Source of the DNA: Pukyongia sp963768085
GTDB taxonomy: Bacteria; Bacteroidota; Bacteroidia; Flavobacteriales; Flavobacteriaceae
Assembly (NCBI GenBank): GCA_963768085.1
Contig: CAVYGO010000003.1
Coordinates: forward strand, 496,001-560,000
DNA length: 64,000 bases
Direction: 5' to 3'
Shown here piece by piece: positions 18,143-27,723 of the stretch (its first letter is position 1; each line of letters opens with the position of its first letter). The translations under genes were made by a program, and so were the position numbers. The notes under the pieces were generated by a model. The model was not told the DNA's origin, ran no database searches, and was given only the letters and a program-made list of their open reading frames with translations.

Positions 18143-20536
18143 ATGAAACAACTTACAGCCTTAGCCTCCCTCCTTATTATTTTAGGGCTTGTTTATTACA
18201 GTTTTACCAGTCTAATGCCTTCTGAAGGAACAGGATTAGATACTCCCGAAACCGAATTTTCCACAGCCCGGGCCATAATCACACTTAAAGAAATTAGCAA
18301 AGCACCGCATTATCATGCGAATGAAGAACATACTCGGGTGCGTGAGTTCCTTATTGGTGAAATGCAGAAAATGGGTCTCTCCGTTGAGACACAAAAGGAT
18401 TATGTGCTATCACCTCACTGGGGTGGAAAAAGGGAAGGTGATTCTGTAATTGCTATCCCGTCCGGCTATCATATGAACCAGCCAAGAAATATCATGGCCC
18501 GGATAAAGGGAAGTGGAAGTGGAAAAGCATTGGTATTACTATCCCATTACGATAGTGCCAAGGTTCCTTCTCCGGGAGCCAGCGATGCTGGAAGCGGCGT
18601 GGTGACTATCCTGGAATGTCTGCGGGCATATCAGGCTGGTGGAAAAACCCCTGCCAATGATATAATCATTCTCTTTACGGATGCTGAGGAAATTGGTTTG
18701 GATGGCGCAAAACTATTTGTAAACAACCATCCCTGGGCGAAGGATGCTGCCCTGGTACTGAATTTTGAGGCCCGGGGAAGTGGTGGGCCAAGTAACATGA
18801 TCCTTGAAACCAATGGTGGCAATGCGAATCTTGTAAAAGCCTTTATCGAAGCTAGTCCCGATTATCCTGTGGCTTCTTCTTTAATGTACAGTATCTATAA
18901 AATGCTTCCTAACGATACAGACTCTACTATATTCCGAGAAGACGGAGACATTGATAGTTTCTTTTTCGCGTTTATTGATGATCATTTCGATTATCACACC
19001 GCTAATGACACTGTTGAAAATCTGGATATAGAAACCCTGCAGCACCAGGGAAGTTATCTCCTGCCGCTTCTACATCATTTTGCGGATGCAGATCTGCAGA
19101 ATCTAAAAGCCAGTGAAGATCATGTGTATGTAAATGTTCCGCTATTCAAAATGATACATTACCCGTTTAGTTGGATTTTGCCTATGTTGATCCTGGCTAT
19201 TTTTCTGTTCGCCGGACTTATTTTCTATGGTGTCAAACATGGAAATATTACAGGTAAAGGAGTAGGTAGAGGCTTTGCAGCGACTTTTATTTCTCTTGCC
19301 CTTTGTGGATTATTTGGTTTCTTCGGTTGGAAATTACTACTCTATATCTATCCTGAATACAATGAAATTCAACATGGGTTTAAGTATAATGGCCACAGCT
19401 ACATCGCTTTTTTCGTGCTCGTGTCTCTTGCGATAACATTTTGGGTCTTTAGAAAATTCGGTAAAAGCGAAAAGGTTGCCGGAATGTATGTTGCTCCCCT
19501 TGCGTTATGGATCTTAATTAATGTAGCGGTGTATATCATTATTCAGGGTGCAGGGTATTTTATAATCCCCGTTTTCTTTGGTCTTGTTTCGCTTTGGATC
19601 ATGATCCGTCAGGATAGACCTAACATGCTGTTGATGGCTTTGATCACGGCACCCGCAATTTTCTTGTTTGCACCCTTAGTGCAATTCTTCCCCGTTGGGT
19701 TAGGGTCAGATCATGTTTTTATAAGTTGTGTTTTTACGGTATTACTATTCGGGCTGGTATATTCAGTTATTGGTTTTTATAAAAAGAAACAGTTGTTAGC
19801 CATTCTTTGCCTGATTATTGGATTCGGATATTTTATTCAGGCTCACAACCGAAGTGATTTTTCTGATGAACGCCAGAAGCCAAACAGCCTTGTTTATTAT
19901 CAGAATGCCGATGAAGGAAAATCCTTTTGGGTAACTTACGATAAGATGCTTGATGAATGGACCCGCGGTTACCTGGGTGAAACTCCCGATATTGCATCAA
20001 AATATATCGAATCGGCGGCAGGAAGTAAATATAACACCTCATTCCAATTTGCGGCGGAAGCACCTCAGAAGCAAATAGAACCTTTCGATATTCGCCTGGA
20101 AGCAGACTCCTTGAATGGTTCGGAACAAGTTGTGTCCTTCACTATTATTCCAAAAAGGGAAGTTGCCGAATTATTTATCTATGCAGACACCACTAACACA
20201 TATTCCAGTCTTCGATTTAATGGAATTGATGCGGTGCTGGATGATGATGGTAACATCCATGCAAATATTCGTAACAAAAGATTAATGCGATATTATCTCA
20301 CAAAGAATGACTCGCTGAATATTTCTTATACGACCACCCAAAAGGAAGATTTTAAATTCACGGTACTTGAATATTCTTATGATCTCCTTGACCATCCGCA
20401 ATTCACAATAAATAAAAGGCCCGCCCATATGATGCCTAAACCTTTTATAAATACAGATGCGATTGTAGTGAAACGCTCATTCTCGATCAGCGAACTGAGA
20501 ACTCAGGAAGGCGAAGATTTATTAACGGAGGAATGA
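18143..20536 (+). CDS. M28-family membrane metallopeptidase
   Basis: 797 residues with an N-terminal membrane anchor (residues 5-22), an extracytoplasmic M28 aminopeptidase domain (about 40-325) and a C-terminal polytopic membrane region (about 345-570), then a final soluble domain. This layout resembles the Fxna/ERMP1 type. Zinc-site residues are visible: HYD (His135, Asp137 region), SDAGSG (Asp148), TDAEE (Glu182/183) and a late His in DYHTANDTVENLD. The stop overlaps the next gene by 4 bp. Confidence 0.92.
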   Translation: MKQLTALASLLIILGLVYYSFTSLMPSEGTGLDTPETEFSTARAIITLKEISKAPHYHANEEHTRVREFLIGEMQKMGLSVETQKDYVLSPHWGGKREGDSVIAIPSGYHMNQPRNIMARIKGSGSGKALVLLSHYDSAKVPSPGASDAGSGVVTILECLRAYQAGGKTPANDIIILFTDAEEIGLDGAKLFVNNHPWAKDAALVLNFEARGSGGPSNMILETNGGNANLVKAFIEASPDYPVASSLMYSIYKMLPNDTDSTIFREDGDIDSFFFAFIDDHFDYHTANDTVENLDIETLQHQGSYLLPLLHHFADADLQNLKASEDHVYVNVPLFKMIHYPFSWILPMLILAIFLFAGLIFYGVKHGNITGKGVGRGFAATFISLALCGLFGFFGWKLLLYIYPEYNEIQHGFKYNGHSYIAFFVLVSLAITFWVFRKFGKSEKVAGMYVAPLALWILINVAVYIIIQGAGYFIIPVFFGLVSLWIMIRQDRPNMLLMALITAPAIFLFAPLVQFFPVGLGSDHVFISCVFTVLLFGLVYSVIGFYKKKQLLAILCLIIGFGYFIQAHNRSDFSDERQKPNSLVYYQNADEGKSFWVTYDKMLDEWTRGYLGETPDIASKYIESAAGSKYNTSFQFAAEAPQKQIEPFDIRLEADSLNGSEQVVSFTIIPKREVAELFIYADTTNTYSSLRFNGIDAVLDDDGNIHANIRNKRLMRYYLTKNDSLNISYTTTQKEDFKFTVLEYSYDLLDHPQFTINKRPAHMMPKPFINTDAIVVKRSFSISELRTQEGEDLLTEE

Positions 20537-21339
20537 GTAAAACTGTTGCAATAGCAGGCATGGGATGGCTGGGGTTAGCCCTGGCTCGTCAATTGAAAAC
20601 TCTTGGATACAAGGTAAAAGGTTCAGTAACCAGTGATGAAAAAGCGGATAACCTGCGCATGAATGACTTTCACGCCATTACAATGGTAGTCACAGAAGGT
20701 GGGATTTCCGGACCTATACAATTATTGCTGTCAAATGCCGATTTTCTTATTATTATGATCCCTCCCGGATTACGGAGGCATTCTGGTGCCGATTATGTTC
20801 TTAAGATGTCCTATTTGTTGTCAGAAATTGAAAAATCGTCTGTTCGCAAAGTCATACTGGTGAGTAGCACTTCCGTTTACGGAGATGGCCAGGGGATGGT
20901 TACCGAACAAGAAGTACCTAAGCCGGAAACCCTGGCTGGAAAACAACTATTACAGGTCGAACAATTATTTTTTACTTCAGAAGAATTACAAACTACTATT
21001 GTGCGGTTCGGAGGTTTATTCGGAGGAAGCCGGCAGCCTGTCCGCTATCTGGCAGGAAGAACCGATCTTAGCAATGGCGATGCGCCCGTAAACCTTATCC
21101 ACCGTTACGATTGTATAGGTATTCTTACCGAAATCATCAAGCAGGATGCCTTTGGACACATATTTAATGCTGTACTCCCATCACACCCGTTAAAGCGAGA
21201 ATATTATAGCAACATTGCATCCCAGCTGGATCTGGTACCGCCGCAATATTCTGAAGGTGATTCGGAAGAGATCTTTAAGCAAGTAGATTCCGTGAATCTG
21301 AACACAATCCTCAACTACAGCTTCAAACACAACATATAA
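20533..21339 (+). CDS. NAD(P)-binding SDR/epimerase-like protein (YeeZ-like)
   Basis: 268 residues with a Rossmann fold. The dinucleotide motif is GMGWLG (residues 9-14), after which IIMIPPGLRRHSG and LVSSTSVYGDG mark the extended-SDR core. The substrate is not evident; YeeZ-type proteins are uncharacterised oxidoreductases. The ATG overlaps the M28 peptidase stop by 4 bp. The gene is followed directly by a bidirectional terminator. Confidence 0.85.
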   Translation: MSKTVAIAGMGWLGLALARQLKTLGYKVKGSVTSDEKADNLRMNDFHAITMVVTEGGISGPIQLLLSNADFLIIMIPPGLRRHSGADYVLKMSYLLSEIEKSSVRKVILVSSTSVYGDGQGMVTEQEVPKPETLAGKQLLQVEQLFFTSEELQTTIVRFGGLFGGSRQPVRYLAGRTDLSNGDAPVNLIHRYDCIGILTEIIKQDAFGHIFNAVLPSHPLKREYYSNIASQLDLVPPQYSEGDSEEIFKQVDSVNLNTILNYSFKHNI

Positions 21340-21340
21340 A

Positions 21341-21362
21341 AAAGGAGCCCGAAGGCTCCTTT
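21341..21362. terminator. Bidirectional terminator between convergent genes
   Basis: Perfect 9-bp stem AAAGGAGCC / GGCTCCTTT around a CGAA tetraloop, 2 bp after the SDR gene stop and 8 bp before the M13 peptidase stop on the other strand. It can serve both. Confidence 0.85.
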
Positions 21363-21369
21363 GAACTTA

Positions 21370-23439
21370 TTACCAGATTCTAACCCGGTCTTTCTTTGCT
21401 AACCACATGCCATCTCCTTCCTTAATGTCGAAGGCTTCATAAAAAGCATCCACATTCATAAGGGGTTGTGTGGCACGATAGCGCCCGGGCGAATGAGGAT
21501 CTGTTTTCACTTGTTCCTGGGTGTATTTATCGGTTTGCTTGGTTCTCCAAACCGTTGCCCAACTCATAAAGAAACGTTGTTCGGGAGTAAAGCCATCGAT
21601 TTTCTCCGGTCTTCCGTTTTCATTATAGAATCGTTGAAGTCCGTCATAGGCTCCCAGGATTCCACCGAGGTCACCAATGTTCTCACCAAGGGTGAATTTC
21701 CCATTGATATACACACTATCCAATACTTCAATATTATCGTATTGTACGGCCAGTTTACTACCTCTTTCGGTAAACTCTTTAAGATCATTATCGGTCCACC
21801 AGTTCACTAGGTTACCATCGCCATCAAAGCGGGAACCACTATCATCGAAAGCGTGTGATATCTCATGACCGATCACAGCGCCAATACCTCCATAATTCAC
21901 AGCCTCATCTGCCTTATAATCGTAGAACGGAGGCTGAAGGATAGCAGCCGGGAAAACGATCTCGTTATTGAACGGCTGGAAATATGCGTTTACGGTTTGT
22001 GGAGACATGCCCCATTCTGTGCGGTCTACCGGCTCGTCTACACGATCCAGATTATCTTTTAATTGCCATTCACCTACAGCTATCATATTTTCGAAATAGC
22101 CATTTTCAGGCTTGACATTCATAGTTGAATAGTCCTTCCATTTGTCGGGATATCCAATTTTCACTGTGAATTTATCCAGTTTCTGAATAGCCTTTGTTTT
22201 TGTACTGTCACTCATCCATTTAAGAGCCTGAATCCGATCCTTGTAGGCTGCAATAACATTGTCGATCATCAACTCTGCTTTGGCCTTAGCTTCAGGAGGG
22301 AATTTTTCGTCTACATATAATTTCCCGAGAGCTTCACCCACAGTGCCATTTACAGTGGCAAGAGCCCGTTCGTCCGCAGGTCGTTGTTTCTTGGCGCCTC
22401 GCAAGGTTTTGGAATAAAAGTCCCAGTTCGCTTTTTCAATTTCGGTGGTGAGCAATCCTGCAGAACTGTTTAAAGTAGCCCATCGCATAGCTGTTTTCCA
22501 GGTATCGATATCCCCTTCTTCCATGATCTGTCTCATCACTTCCATATAAGCAGGTTGCATGACGAGAACGGTATCTACTTCTTTGGTTATCCCTAATTCC
22601 TTTAAGGCCTGTTTCCACTGTATCTGAGGAACCATTTCCTGTAATTGATCCATCGATCTTGGATTATTGAAATTTCTGAAATCACGTCTGGCTACTTTAT
22701 CCAGCCTTGGTTCAGCTAATTTGGTTTCGAACGCTAAAATTGTTTCCGCCTGCGTTCTTGCATCTTCTTCAGAATCACCTAAGAACTGAAGCATGCGTGT
22801 GATGTGATCCGCGTATTCCTTCTGTATCTTCTTAGACGATTCATCCGTATTCGTGTAATAATCGCGGTCCGGCAGACCCAATCCACCGGGAATAATGTAT
22901 CCGGAATTCATGGCGCTGTTACTTGGATTTGAAAAAGCAGCAATTCCTAGGAATGGTTGAGAAACTGTCACGGCATTTACCGTCATTACCTCTTGAAATT
23001 CTTCAACCGAAGAAATACTCTCAATTTTTTCCAGGATCGGTTTCAGAGGTTCGATCCCTGCCGCATTTCGTGCAACCGTATCCAACTGAGATTCGAATAT
23101 CATCATCGCCTTAGCCTGATCAGTATCCGAATCATATTTATTACTTTCTTTGGCTGTAGCCAGAATTTCAAGGACATCCTTATCGGTGCTTTTTCTCAGC
23201 ACCATAAATCCTCCCCATCGTACCTGGTCATCCGGGATCTCGGTATTCTTCATCCAGGTTCCGTTCACGTAATTATAGAAATCGTTTTTCGGACTAACGG
23301 TGGTATCCATATTGGCAAGGATAAGACCGTGTGGCCCATCGTCGTTACTGGCCATCTTGCCATCCTTATCGGCACATGCCGCAATAATAAAAACAGCGAT
23401 TGCTGAAGCCAGAATTAGCTTAAAATAGTTGGTTTTCAT
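21370..23439 (-). CDS. M13-family zinc endopeptidase lipoprotein
   Basis: 689 residues. Neprilysin/PepO-type metallopeptidases degrade small peptides outside the cytoplasm. A lipoprotein signal ends at the lipobox IIAAC (Cys near residue 22), so it is a membrane-anchored periplasmic or surface enzyme. The zinc site GHEISHAFDD lies near residue 523, with the second-ligand motif GENIGDLGG downstream. NAYFQPFNNEIVFPAAILQ and the C-terminal W fit the family. Length is normal. A perfect hairpin lies in its upstream gap. Confidence 0.97.
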   Translation of the reverse strand: MKTNYFKLILASAIAVFIIAACADKDGKMASNDDGPHGLILANMDTTVSPKNDFYNYVNGTWMKNTEIPDDQVRWGGFMVLRKSTDKDVLEILATAKESNKYDSDTDQAKAMMIFESQLDTVARNAAGIEPLKPILEKIESISSVEEFQEVMTVNAVTVSQPFLGIAAFSNPSNSAMNSGYIIPGGLGLPDRDYYTNTDESSKKIQKEYADHITRMLQFLGDSEEDARTQAETILAFETKLAEPRLDKVARRDFRNFNNPRSMDQLQEMVPQIQWKQALKELGITKEVDTVLVMQPAYMEVMRQIMEEGDIDTWKTAMRWATLNSSAGLLTTEIEKANWDFYSKTLRGAKKQRPADERALATVNGTVGEALGKLYVDEKFPPEAKAKAELMIDNVIAAYKDRIQALKWMSDSTKTKAIQKLDKFTVKIGYPDKWKDYSTMNVKPENGYFENMIAVGEWQLKDNLDRVDEPVDRTEWGMSPQTVNAYFQPFNNEIVFPAAILQPPFYDYKADEAVNYGGIGAVIGHEISHAFDDSGSRFDGDGNLVNWWTDNDLKEFTERGSKLAVQYDNIEVLDSVYINGKFTLGENIGDLGGILGAYDGLQRFYNENGRPEKIDGFTPEQRFFMSWATVWRTKQTDKYTQEQVKTDPHSPGRYRATQPLMNVDAFYEAFDIKEGDGMWLAKKDRVRIW

Positions 23440-23467
23440 GTTTTTTTAATTATGTTCTTGATTTGTT

Positions 23468-23485
23468 TCAGGCGCACACGCCTGA
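23468..23485. other. Perfect 7-bp hairpin in the 85-bp gap upstream of the M13 peptidase
   Basis: TCAGGCG and CGCCTGA flank a CACA loop. On the minus strand it is followed by AAACAAATC, with no T run, so it is not a standard terminator. It could be part of the M13 gene leader. Confidence 0.4.
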
Positions 23486-23524
23486 CCTGAGGTATAAGTA
23501 GCGAAAATTGGAAATTGTTACACC

Positions 23525-24127
23525 TTAATTCACCTTGTCGTTTAACTCTGCCTGATGCACAGAATCGAGGAAGCGTTTTTGCTTTTCCAATTCTTTTTTT
23601 TCGTCCTCTTCACGTTCCTTGTCTATGCCGTCTTTTTGAAGTTTTTCGTTAATCTGAAGATAGAAATTAACTGTGGCCGTTGTCAATTCCTTGATCTGCC
23701 CTTCGATAGAAAGCGAGTCAATCCTTGTTTTGCTAATTTCCTGATCCAGCAGATTAACACGTGAATCAACAACCAGGAGTCTGGAAGTGATGGGCTGAGT
23801 CGTCAATATCTCCGGTATTTTTTTGCCCAGTGAATCGGTATGCAGCTTTAGCCGTTCTAATTTCACCCGCAACTCTGCAAGGGTTGATCCATTAAGTGTA
23901 TTCATTTCATTTTGAAAGTCTTCAAAGACAGACCAGTTGGTAACTTCAGCCTCAGCGGCGCTACTAAGTTTAGGCAACTGAACGGAAGAATCTCCAAACC
24001 TATTGGTGAAATTCTGACTTGCTTCGACATCCTCTACGGAATTGTCTTCCCGGTTTCCACATGAAGAAAGAAGGATGCTAACCGCAGAAAAAGCGAGAAG
24101 AAAGTATTGTAAGAATCCTTGCTGCAT
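23525..24127 (-). CDS. Coiled-coil lipoprotein of unknown function
   Basis: 200 residues. The signal peptide ends in the lipobox ILLSSC (Cys near residue 23). The mature part is almost wholly helical and charged, with heptad-like segments (LRVKLERLKLHTDSLGKK, then KEREEDEKKELEKQKRFLDS), which suggests a coiled coil. No family was recognised. It lies upstream of the M13 peptidase on the same strand with an 85-bp gap. Confidence 0.75.
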   Translation of the reverse strand: MQQGFLQYFLLAFSAVSILLSSCGNREDNSVEDVEASQNFTNRFGDSSVQLPKLSSAAEAEVTNWSVFEDFQNEMNTLNGSTLAELRVKLERLKLHTDSLGKKIPEILTTQPITSRLLVVDSRVNLLDQEISKTRIDSLSIEGQIKELTTATVNFYLQINEKLQKDGIDKEREEDEKKELEKQKRFLDSVHQAELNDKVN

Positions 24128-24229
24128 TGCATCGCAAATATAATTGTTCTAGCTCCAATAAACATTAATATACAATTAAAAGATTTCGTTGCTAATATCC
24201 CTATATTTACATTTCAATCTTAGTATTTC

Positions 24230-25192
24230 ATGAAGAAACGAATACTTATCATTGGTGCCTGCGGGCAGATTGGTACCGAGCTTACTGAAAGGCTACGCCG
24301 CATTTATGCCCCTCATAAAGTTATTGCCAGCGACATACGTGAAGGTGATCAAGCAATGATGAACAGTGGCCCTTTTGAAGTGCTGGACGCTATGGACTAT
24401 GAGGCATTGGAAAATATAGTGATTAATCACGAAATTTCCGAAGTGTACCTCATGGCAGCCATGCTTTCTGCAACAGCGGAAAAATTTCCTATGAAAGGAT
24501 GGAATCTCAACATGACTTCTCTTTTCAATGTGTTGAATCTCGCGAAAGAAGGTAAGATAGACAAGGTCTTCTGGCCGTCCAGTATCGCAGTTTTTGGCCC
24601 TACTACTCCAAAAAAAAATACACCGCAGCATACTATTACCGAACCTACTACTGTTTATGGGATAAGCAAATTAACCGGGGAACGTTGGTGCGAATATTAT
24701 CATAAAAAATATGGCGTGGACGTGCGAAGTATACGATATCCCGGACTTATAAGCTACAAAACCCTGCCTGGGGGAGGAACTACGGATTATGCAGTTGAAA
24801 TCTATCACAAAGCGATAAAACATAAAAAATACATTTCCTTTCTAAATAAGGGTACTTCCTTACCTATGATGTTTATAGACGACGCGATCAACGCCACTAT
24901 CGGGATCATGGAAGCCAAACCCGAAGAGATCAAATGGAGAAGCAGCTATAATCTCGCTGCCATTAGTTTTGATCCGGAAGAGATAGCAGCGAGTATCAGA
25001 CAACATATTCCAGAATTTCAGATATATTATGAACCTGATTTCCGACAGGCCATTGCGGACTCCTGGCCGAACAGCATTGACGACAGTGAAGCTCGTAAAG
25101 ACTGGGGCTGGGCTCATACTTATGACCTGAAAGAAATGACCGAGGTTATGCTGGATAATCTTCAGGGTAGTTTACTTAACGCTCCGGAATAA
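24230..25192 (+). CDS. tdh: L-threonine 3-dehydrogenase (SDR/epimerase-type)
   Basis: Oxidises L-threonine to 2-amino-3-ketobutyrate with NAD. The 320-residue protein is the short-chain (UDP-galactose-4-epimerase-like) form, not the zinc alcohol-dehydrogenase form. Visible features are the Rossmann motif GACGQIG (9-15), the catalytic Tyr-x3-Lys in VYGISK (near 142-146) and the TDH-specific segment YPGLISYKTLPGGGTTDYAV. The glycine-forming partner ligase (kbl) is not adjacent. Confidence 0.9.
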   Translation: MKKRILIIGACGQIGTELTERLRRIYAPHKVIASDIREGDQAMMNSGPFEVLDAMDYEALENIVINHEISEVYLMAAMLSATAEKFPMKGWNLNMTSLFNVLNLAKEGKIDKVFWPSSIAVFGPTTPKKNTPQHTITEPTTVYGISKLTGERWCEYYHKKYGVDVRSIRYPGLISYKTLPGGGTTDYAVEIYHKAIKHKKYISFLNKGTSLPMMFIDDAINATIGIMEAKPEEIKWRSSYNLAAISFDPEEIAASIRQHIPEFQIYYEPDFRQAIADSWPNSIDDSEARKDWGWAHTYDLKEMTEVMLDNLQGSLLNAPE

Positions 25193-25197
25193 ATTGA

Positions 25198-25214
25198 AAG
25201 TAGCCCCGGTAGGA
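25198..25214. repeat. Copy of the tRNA-Arg 3' tail
   Basis: Seventeen bases matching 25360-25376 (the 3' end of tRNA-Arg) at 16 positions, in direct orientation 162 bp apart. No integrase gene lies between, so it is more likely tRNA-derived repeat debris than an active attachment site. Confidence 0.6.
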
Positions 25215-25362
25215 TCACTTCGGCGCCACTTCGACTACGCTCAGTGTAACAGCTCAGTATAAACTTCGATTCAAAGCTCTGGAATTTCTTAATTCCAGCG
25301 CGTCAAGCCGGCACCTCCTTAAAAATGTCCACCGGACATTTTCTTTACAGTCGGTCCCTAAG
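25215..25362. repeat. Intergenic repeat debris next to tRNA-Arg
   Basis: Non-coding. It holds the dispersed motif CACTTCGACTACGCTCAG (near 25228), also seen in variants near 33165, 33342 and 33800. It also contains a palindrome AAAATGTCC-ACC-GGACATTTT at 25322-25342 whose layout matches copies near 33300, 33500 and 33670. No open frame is convincing. Confidence 0.6.
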
Positions 25363-25434
25363 TAGCCCCGGCAGGAATCGAACCTGCATCTAAAGTTTAG
25401 GAAACTTTTGTTCTATCCATTGAACTACGGGGCC
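25363..25434 (-). tRNA. tRNA-Arg(CCT)
   Basis: A 72-base cloverleaf on the minus strand. The acceptor stem GGCCCCG pairs with CGGGGCT (one G-U pair), D stem is GTTC/GAAC, the anticodon stem AAAGT/ACTTT holds the loop TTCCTAA with anticodon CCT, and the T arm is GCAGG-TTCGATT-CCTGC. The discriminator base is A. CCA is not encoded. It reads AGG codons. Confidence 0.95.
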
Positions 25435-25465
25435 TGAAACCAAATGCAAAATTACATATATGATC

Positions 25466-26230
25466 CTACATTTCCCCAACCTTGAGAATATTAATGTCGG
25501 TATTCTCGATCTTAGACAGCAACTCCAGTTCATTTTTTTCAAAGAGTTTTGGTAAGCTATCCAGAGATATGCCTGAGCTGGCCGGTTTGAAATTCTTATA
25601 ATCCTGAAATAAAATATCATTAATCCGCTTCTTGTTATAGGCTTGACGAAAACGGATTCCACCACCATCCGTTAGGTAGGAATATGCCAGATAATCGATC
25701 TCGAAAGTTTCAGAATTGATCCAATAGCGGAACTCATCTTCAAAATCCTCACCTCCACCTTCTTCATTGAAGGTAATTTTTAATGTATGGTATTCCCTGT
25801 CCTTAATAGGAATTGTCCCTAAATACTCTTTCCGAACGGCCGGGTCGTTTAATACATATGGCAACTGAAAGAAGTACAACACCGAATTCACCGAAGCACT
25901 GTATTTGGTTGCCATAGAATCTGCTACTGGAACGGGAATGTCATTTATTAAACGTTTGAAGCCATCGCCGCTATGGAGTACATCTGCTATACTATCCTTA
26001 ATTCTTGTATAAACCCAATAATTACTATCCCTGTACATTTTATAGCGGTGTTCCCGGAATTGAAAACTTATTTCATGGCCATATATCAATTCGATTTGAT
26101 GCGCGGTTATGGCACTGTTAATAAGCGCATCGGCAGAAAGTGATTCCGCTTCAGAACAGCCTGCAACTGTTACAATGATGCTTATAAATAAAACGACAGA
26201 TCTTATCAATTGCAAAATATTATTCATCAT
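25466..26230 (-). CDS. DUF6503-like lipoprotein
   Basis: 254 residues. The signal peptide ends in the lipobox VAGC (Cys near residue 25), indicating a membrane-anchored periplasmic lipoprotein. The mature protein is beta-rich with motifs FQFREHRYKMYRD and FEIDYLAYSYLTDGGGIRFRQ, which fit the DUF6503 group of Bacteroidota. Function is unknown. The alternative ATG one codon later cannot be excluded. It is divergent from the GH109-like gene, with 137 bp between them. Confidence 0.8.
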   Translation of the reverse strand: MMNNILQLIRSVVLFISIIVTVAGCSEAESLSADALINSAITAHQIELIYGHEISFQFREHRYKMYRDSNYWVYTRIKDSIADVLHSGDGFKRLINDIPVPVADSMATKYSASVNSVLYFFQLPYVLNDPAVRKEYLGTIPIKDREYHTLKITFNEEGGGEDFEDEFRYWINSETFEIDYLAYSYLTDGGGIRFRQAYNKKRINDILFQDYKNFKPASSGISLDSLPKLFEKNELELLSKIENTDINILKVGEM

Positions 26231-26367
26231 CCGATTAATTTGAAGGAGCTGATTCCCAAAATGTAAATATAGTTGTATCGTAGTCGATTTTTATCCAGAA
26301 TGTTTACCGGTTCACGCTTTCAACTTGAAAATCCTTATTTTTAAATCATCGTAAAATAATATAGAAT

Positions 26368-27723
26368 ATGAGTTCTCGACGAGATTTTGTAAAGAAAACA
26401 ACTCTGATTGGGGCAGGATTAGCACTCGCACCAAGCATAACATATGGAGCAATTAATGCACCTCAGAAAAATTTAAACGTTGCGCTCATAGGTGTAGGCC
26501 TTCGAGGGACCAATCATCTAGTAAATTTGCTTCAGCGAAAAGATGTTGGGATCACGGCGATCTGTGATATCGATCCAAGTCGTATCGTAATAGCCAAAGA
26601 ACATATTACAAAAGCTGGTTTTACCACTCCCAAAGTCTTCGGAAATGACGAATATGATTATCGAAACTTATTGAAGGAGGACGACATTGACGCCGTCATT
26701 ATTTCGACACCCTGGTTATGGCATACCCGAATGGCAAAAGATGCCATGAAAGCAGGAAAATATACCGGGGTTGAAGTATCTGCAGCGAATACCATGGAAG
26801 AATGCTGGGATCTGGTGAATACACATGAGGAAACCGGGTCGCACATAATGATACTTGAGAATGTGAATTATCGTCGGGATATAATGGCGGTGCTAAAGAT
26901 GGTGAGAGAGAATGTTTTTGGTGAGCTGCTGCATTTCCGCTGCGGTTATCAGCATGATCTGAGATTTGTAAAATTAAATGACGGTAAAACACCTTATGGA
27001 AAGGGTGTTGAGTTCGGAGAAAAAGGTATTTCAGAATCAAAATGGCGTACGCAACATTCTTTGCTACGAAATGGTGACGTATATCCAACACATGGCGTTG
27101 GTCCCGTAGCTACGATGTGCAACATTAACCGCGGCAATCGTTTTGTATCTATGACCTCGCATGCTACCAAATCCATCGGACTCAATAAATACATAGTAGA
27201 TAACGCTGGTCCCGACCATCCTAACGCAGGCCTTAACTGGCAGCAAGGGGATATAATAACATCAACGATAAATACTGCAAAAGGCGAAACCATCATCGTT
27301 ACACATGATTGCAATTCACCTCGACCCTATTCCCTTGGATTCAGGGTACAGGGAAGCGAAGGATTGTGGGAAGTAGATGGCAGTCGAATATATATTGAAG
27401 GAAAAAGTGAACCTCATCGATGGGATGATGCAAAACCCTGGCTTGATAAGTACGACCATCCTCTTTGGAAAAAATACGGAGAATACGCATCAGGATCCGG
27501 TCATGGCGGAATGGACTTTTTTGTCTTAAATGCTTTTGTGGAATCTGCAAAACAAAACGTTGCCCCTCCGTTGGATGTATATGATGCGGCAGCCTGGAGT
27601 GCGATCACACCTCTTTCGGAAGTATCAATTGCTAACAACGGAGAACCACAGGATTTTCCCGATTTTACGCGCGGTTTGTGGGTGAGCAGAAAGCCGTATA
27701 ACTGGATTAAAGACAGCTATTAG
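26368..27723 (+). CDS. Gfo/Idh/MocA oxidoreductase of the GH109 type (alpha-N-acetylgalactosaminidase-like), Tat-exported
   Basis: 451 residues. GH109 enzymes cleave alpha-N-acetylgalactosaminides by a redox mechanism with tightly bound NAD. A twin-arginine signal (SSRRDFVKKTTLIGAGLAL, residues 2-20) suggests export already folded with cofactor. A Rossmann fold follows (VALIGVGLRGTNHL, about 37-50), then GH109-like blocks ILENVNYRRDIMAVLKMVRE and NGDVYPTHGVGPVATMCNIN, with a conserved His in THGVGP. The normal Gfo EKP motif reads GVEVSAA, as expected for this group. The stop codon overlaps the kinase start by one base. GalNAc as substrate is inferred from the family. Confidence 0.88.
   Translation: MSSRRDFVKKTTLIGAGLALAPSITYGAINAPQKNLNVALIGVGLRGTNHLVNLLQRKDVGITAICDIDPSRIVIAKEHITKAGFTTPKVFGNDEYDYRNLLKEDDIDAVIISTPWLWHTRMAKDAMKAGKYTGVEVSAANTMEECWDLVNTHEETGSHIMILENVNYRRDIMAVLKMVRENVFGELLHFRCGYQHDLRFVKLNDGKTPYGKGVEFGEKGISESKWRTQHSLLRNGDVYPTHGVGPVATMCNINRGNRFVSMTSHATKSIGLNKYIVDNAGPDHPNAGLNWQQGDIITSTINTAKGETIIVTHDCNSPRPYSLGFRVQGSEGLWEVDGSRIYIEGKSEPHRWDDAKPWLDKYDHPLWKKYGEYASGSGHGGMDFFVLNAFVESAKQNVAPPLDVYDAAAWSAITPLSEVSIANNGEPQDFPDFTRGLWVSRKPYNWIKDSY

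Noticed and set aside
25198..25376. Integrative element between duplicated tRNA tails
   Set aside because: Only ~145 bp lie between the copies and no integrase or cargo is present.
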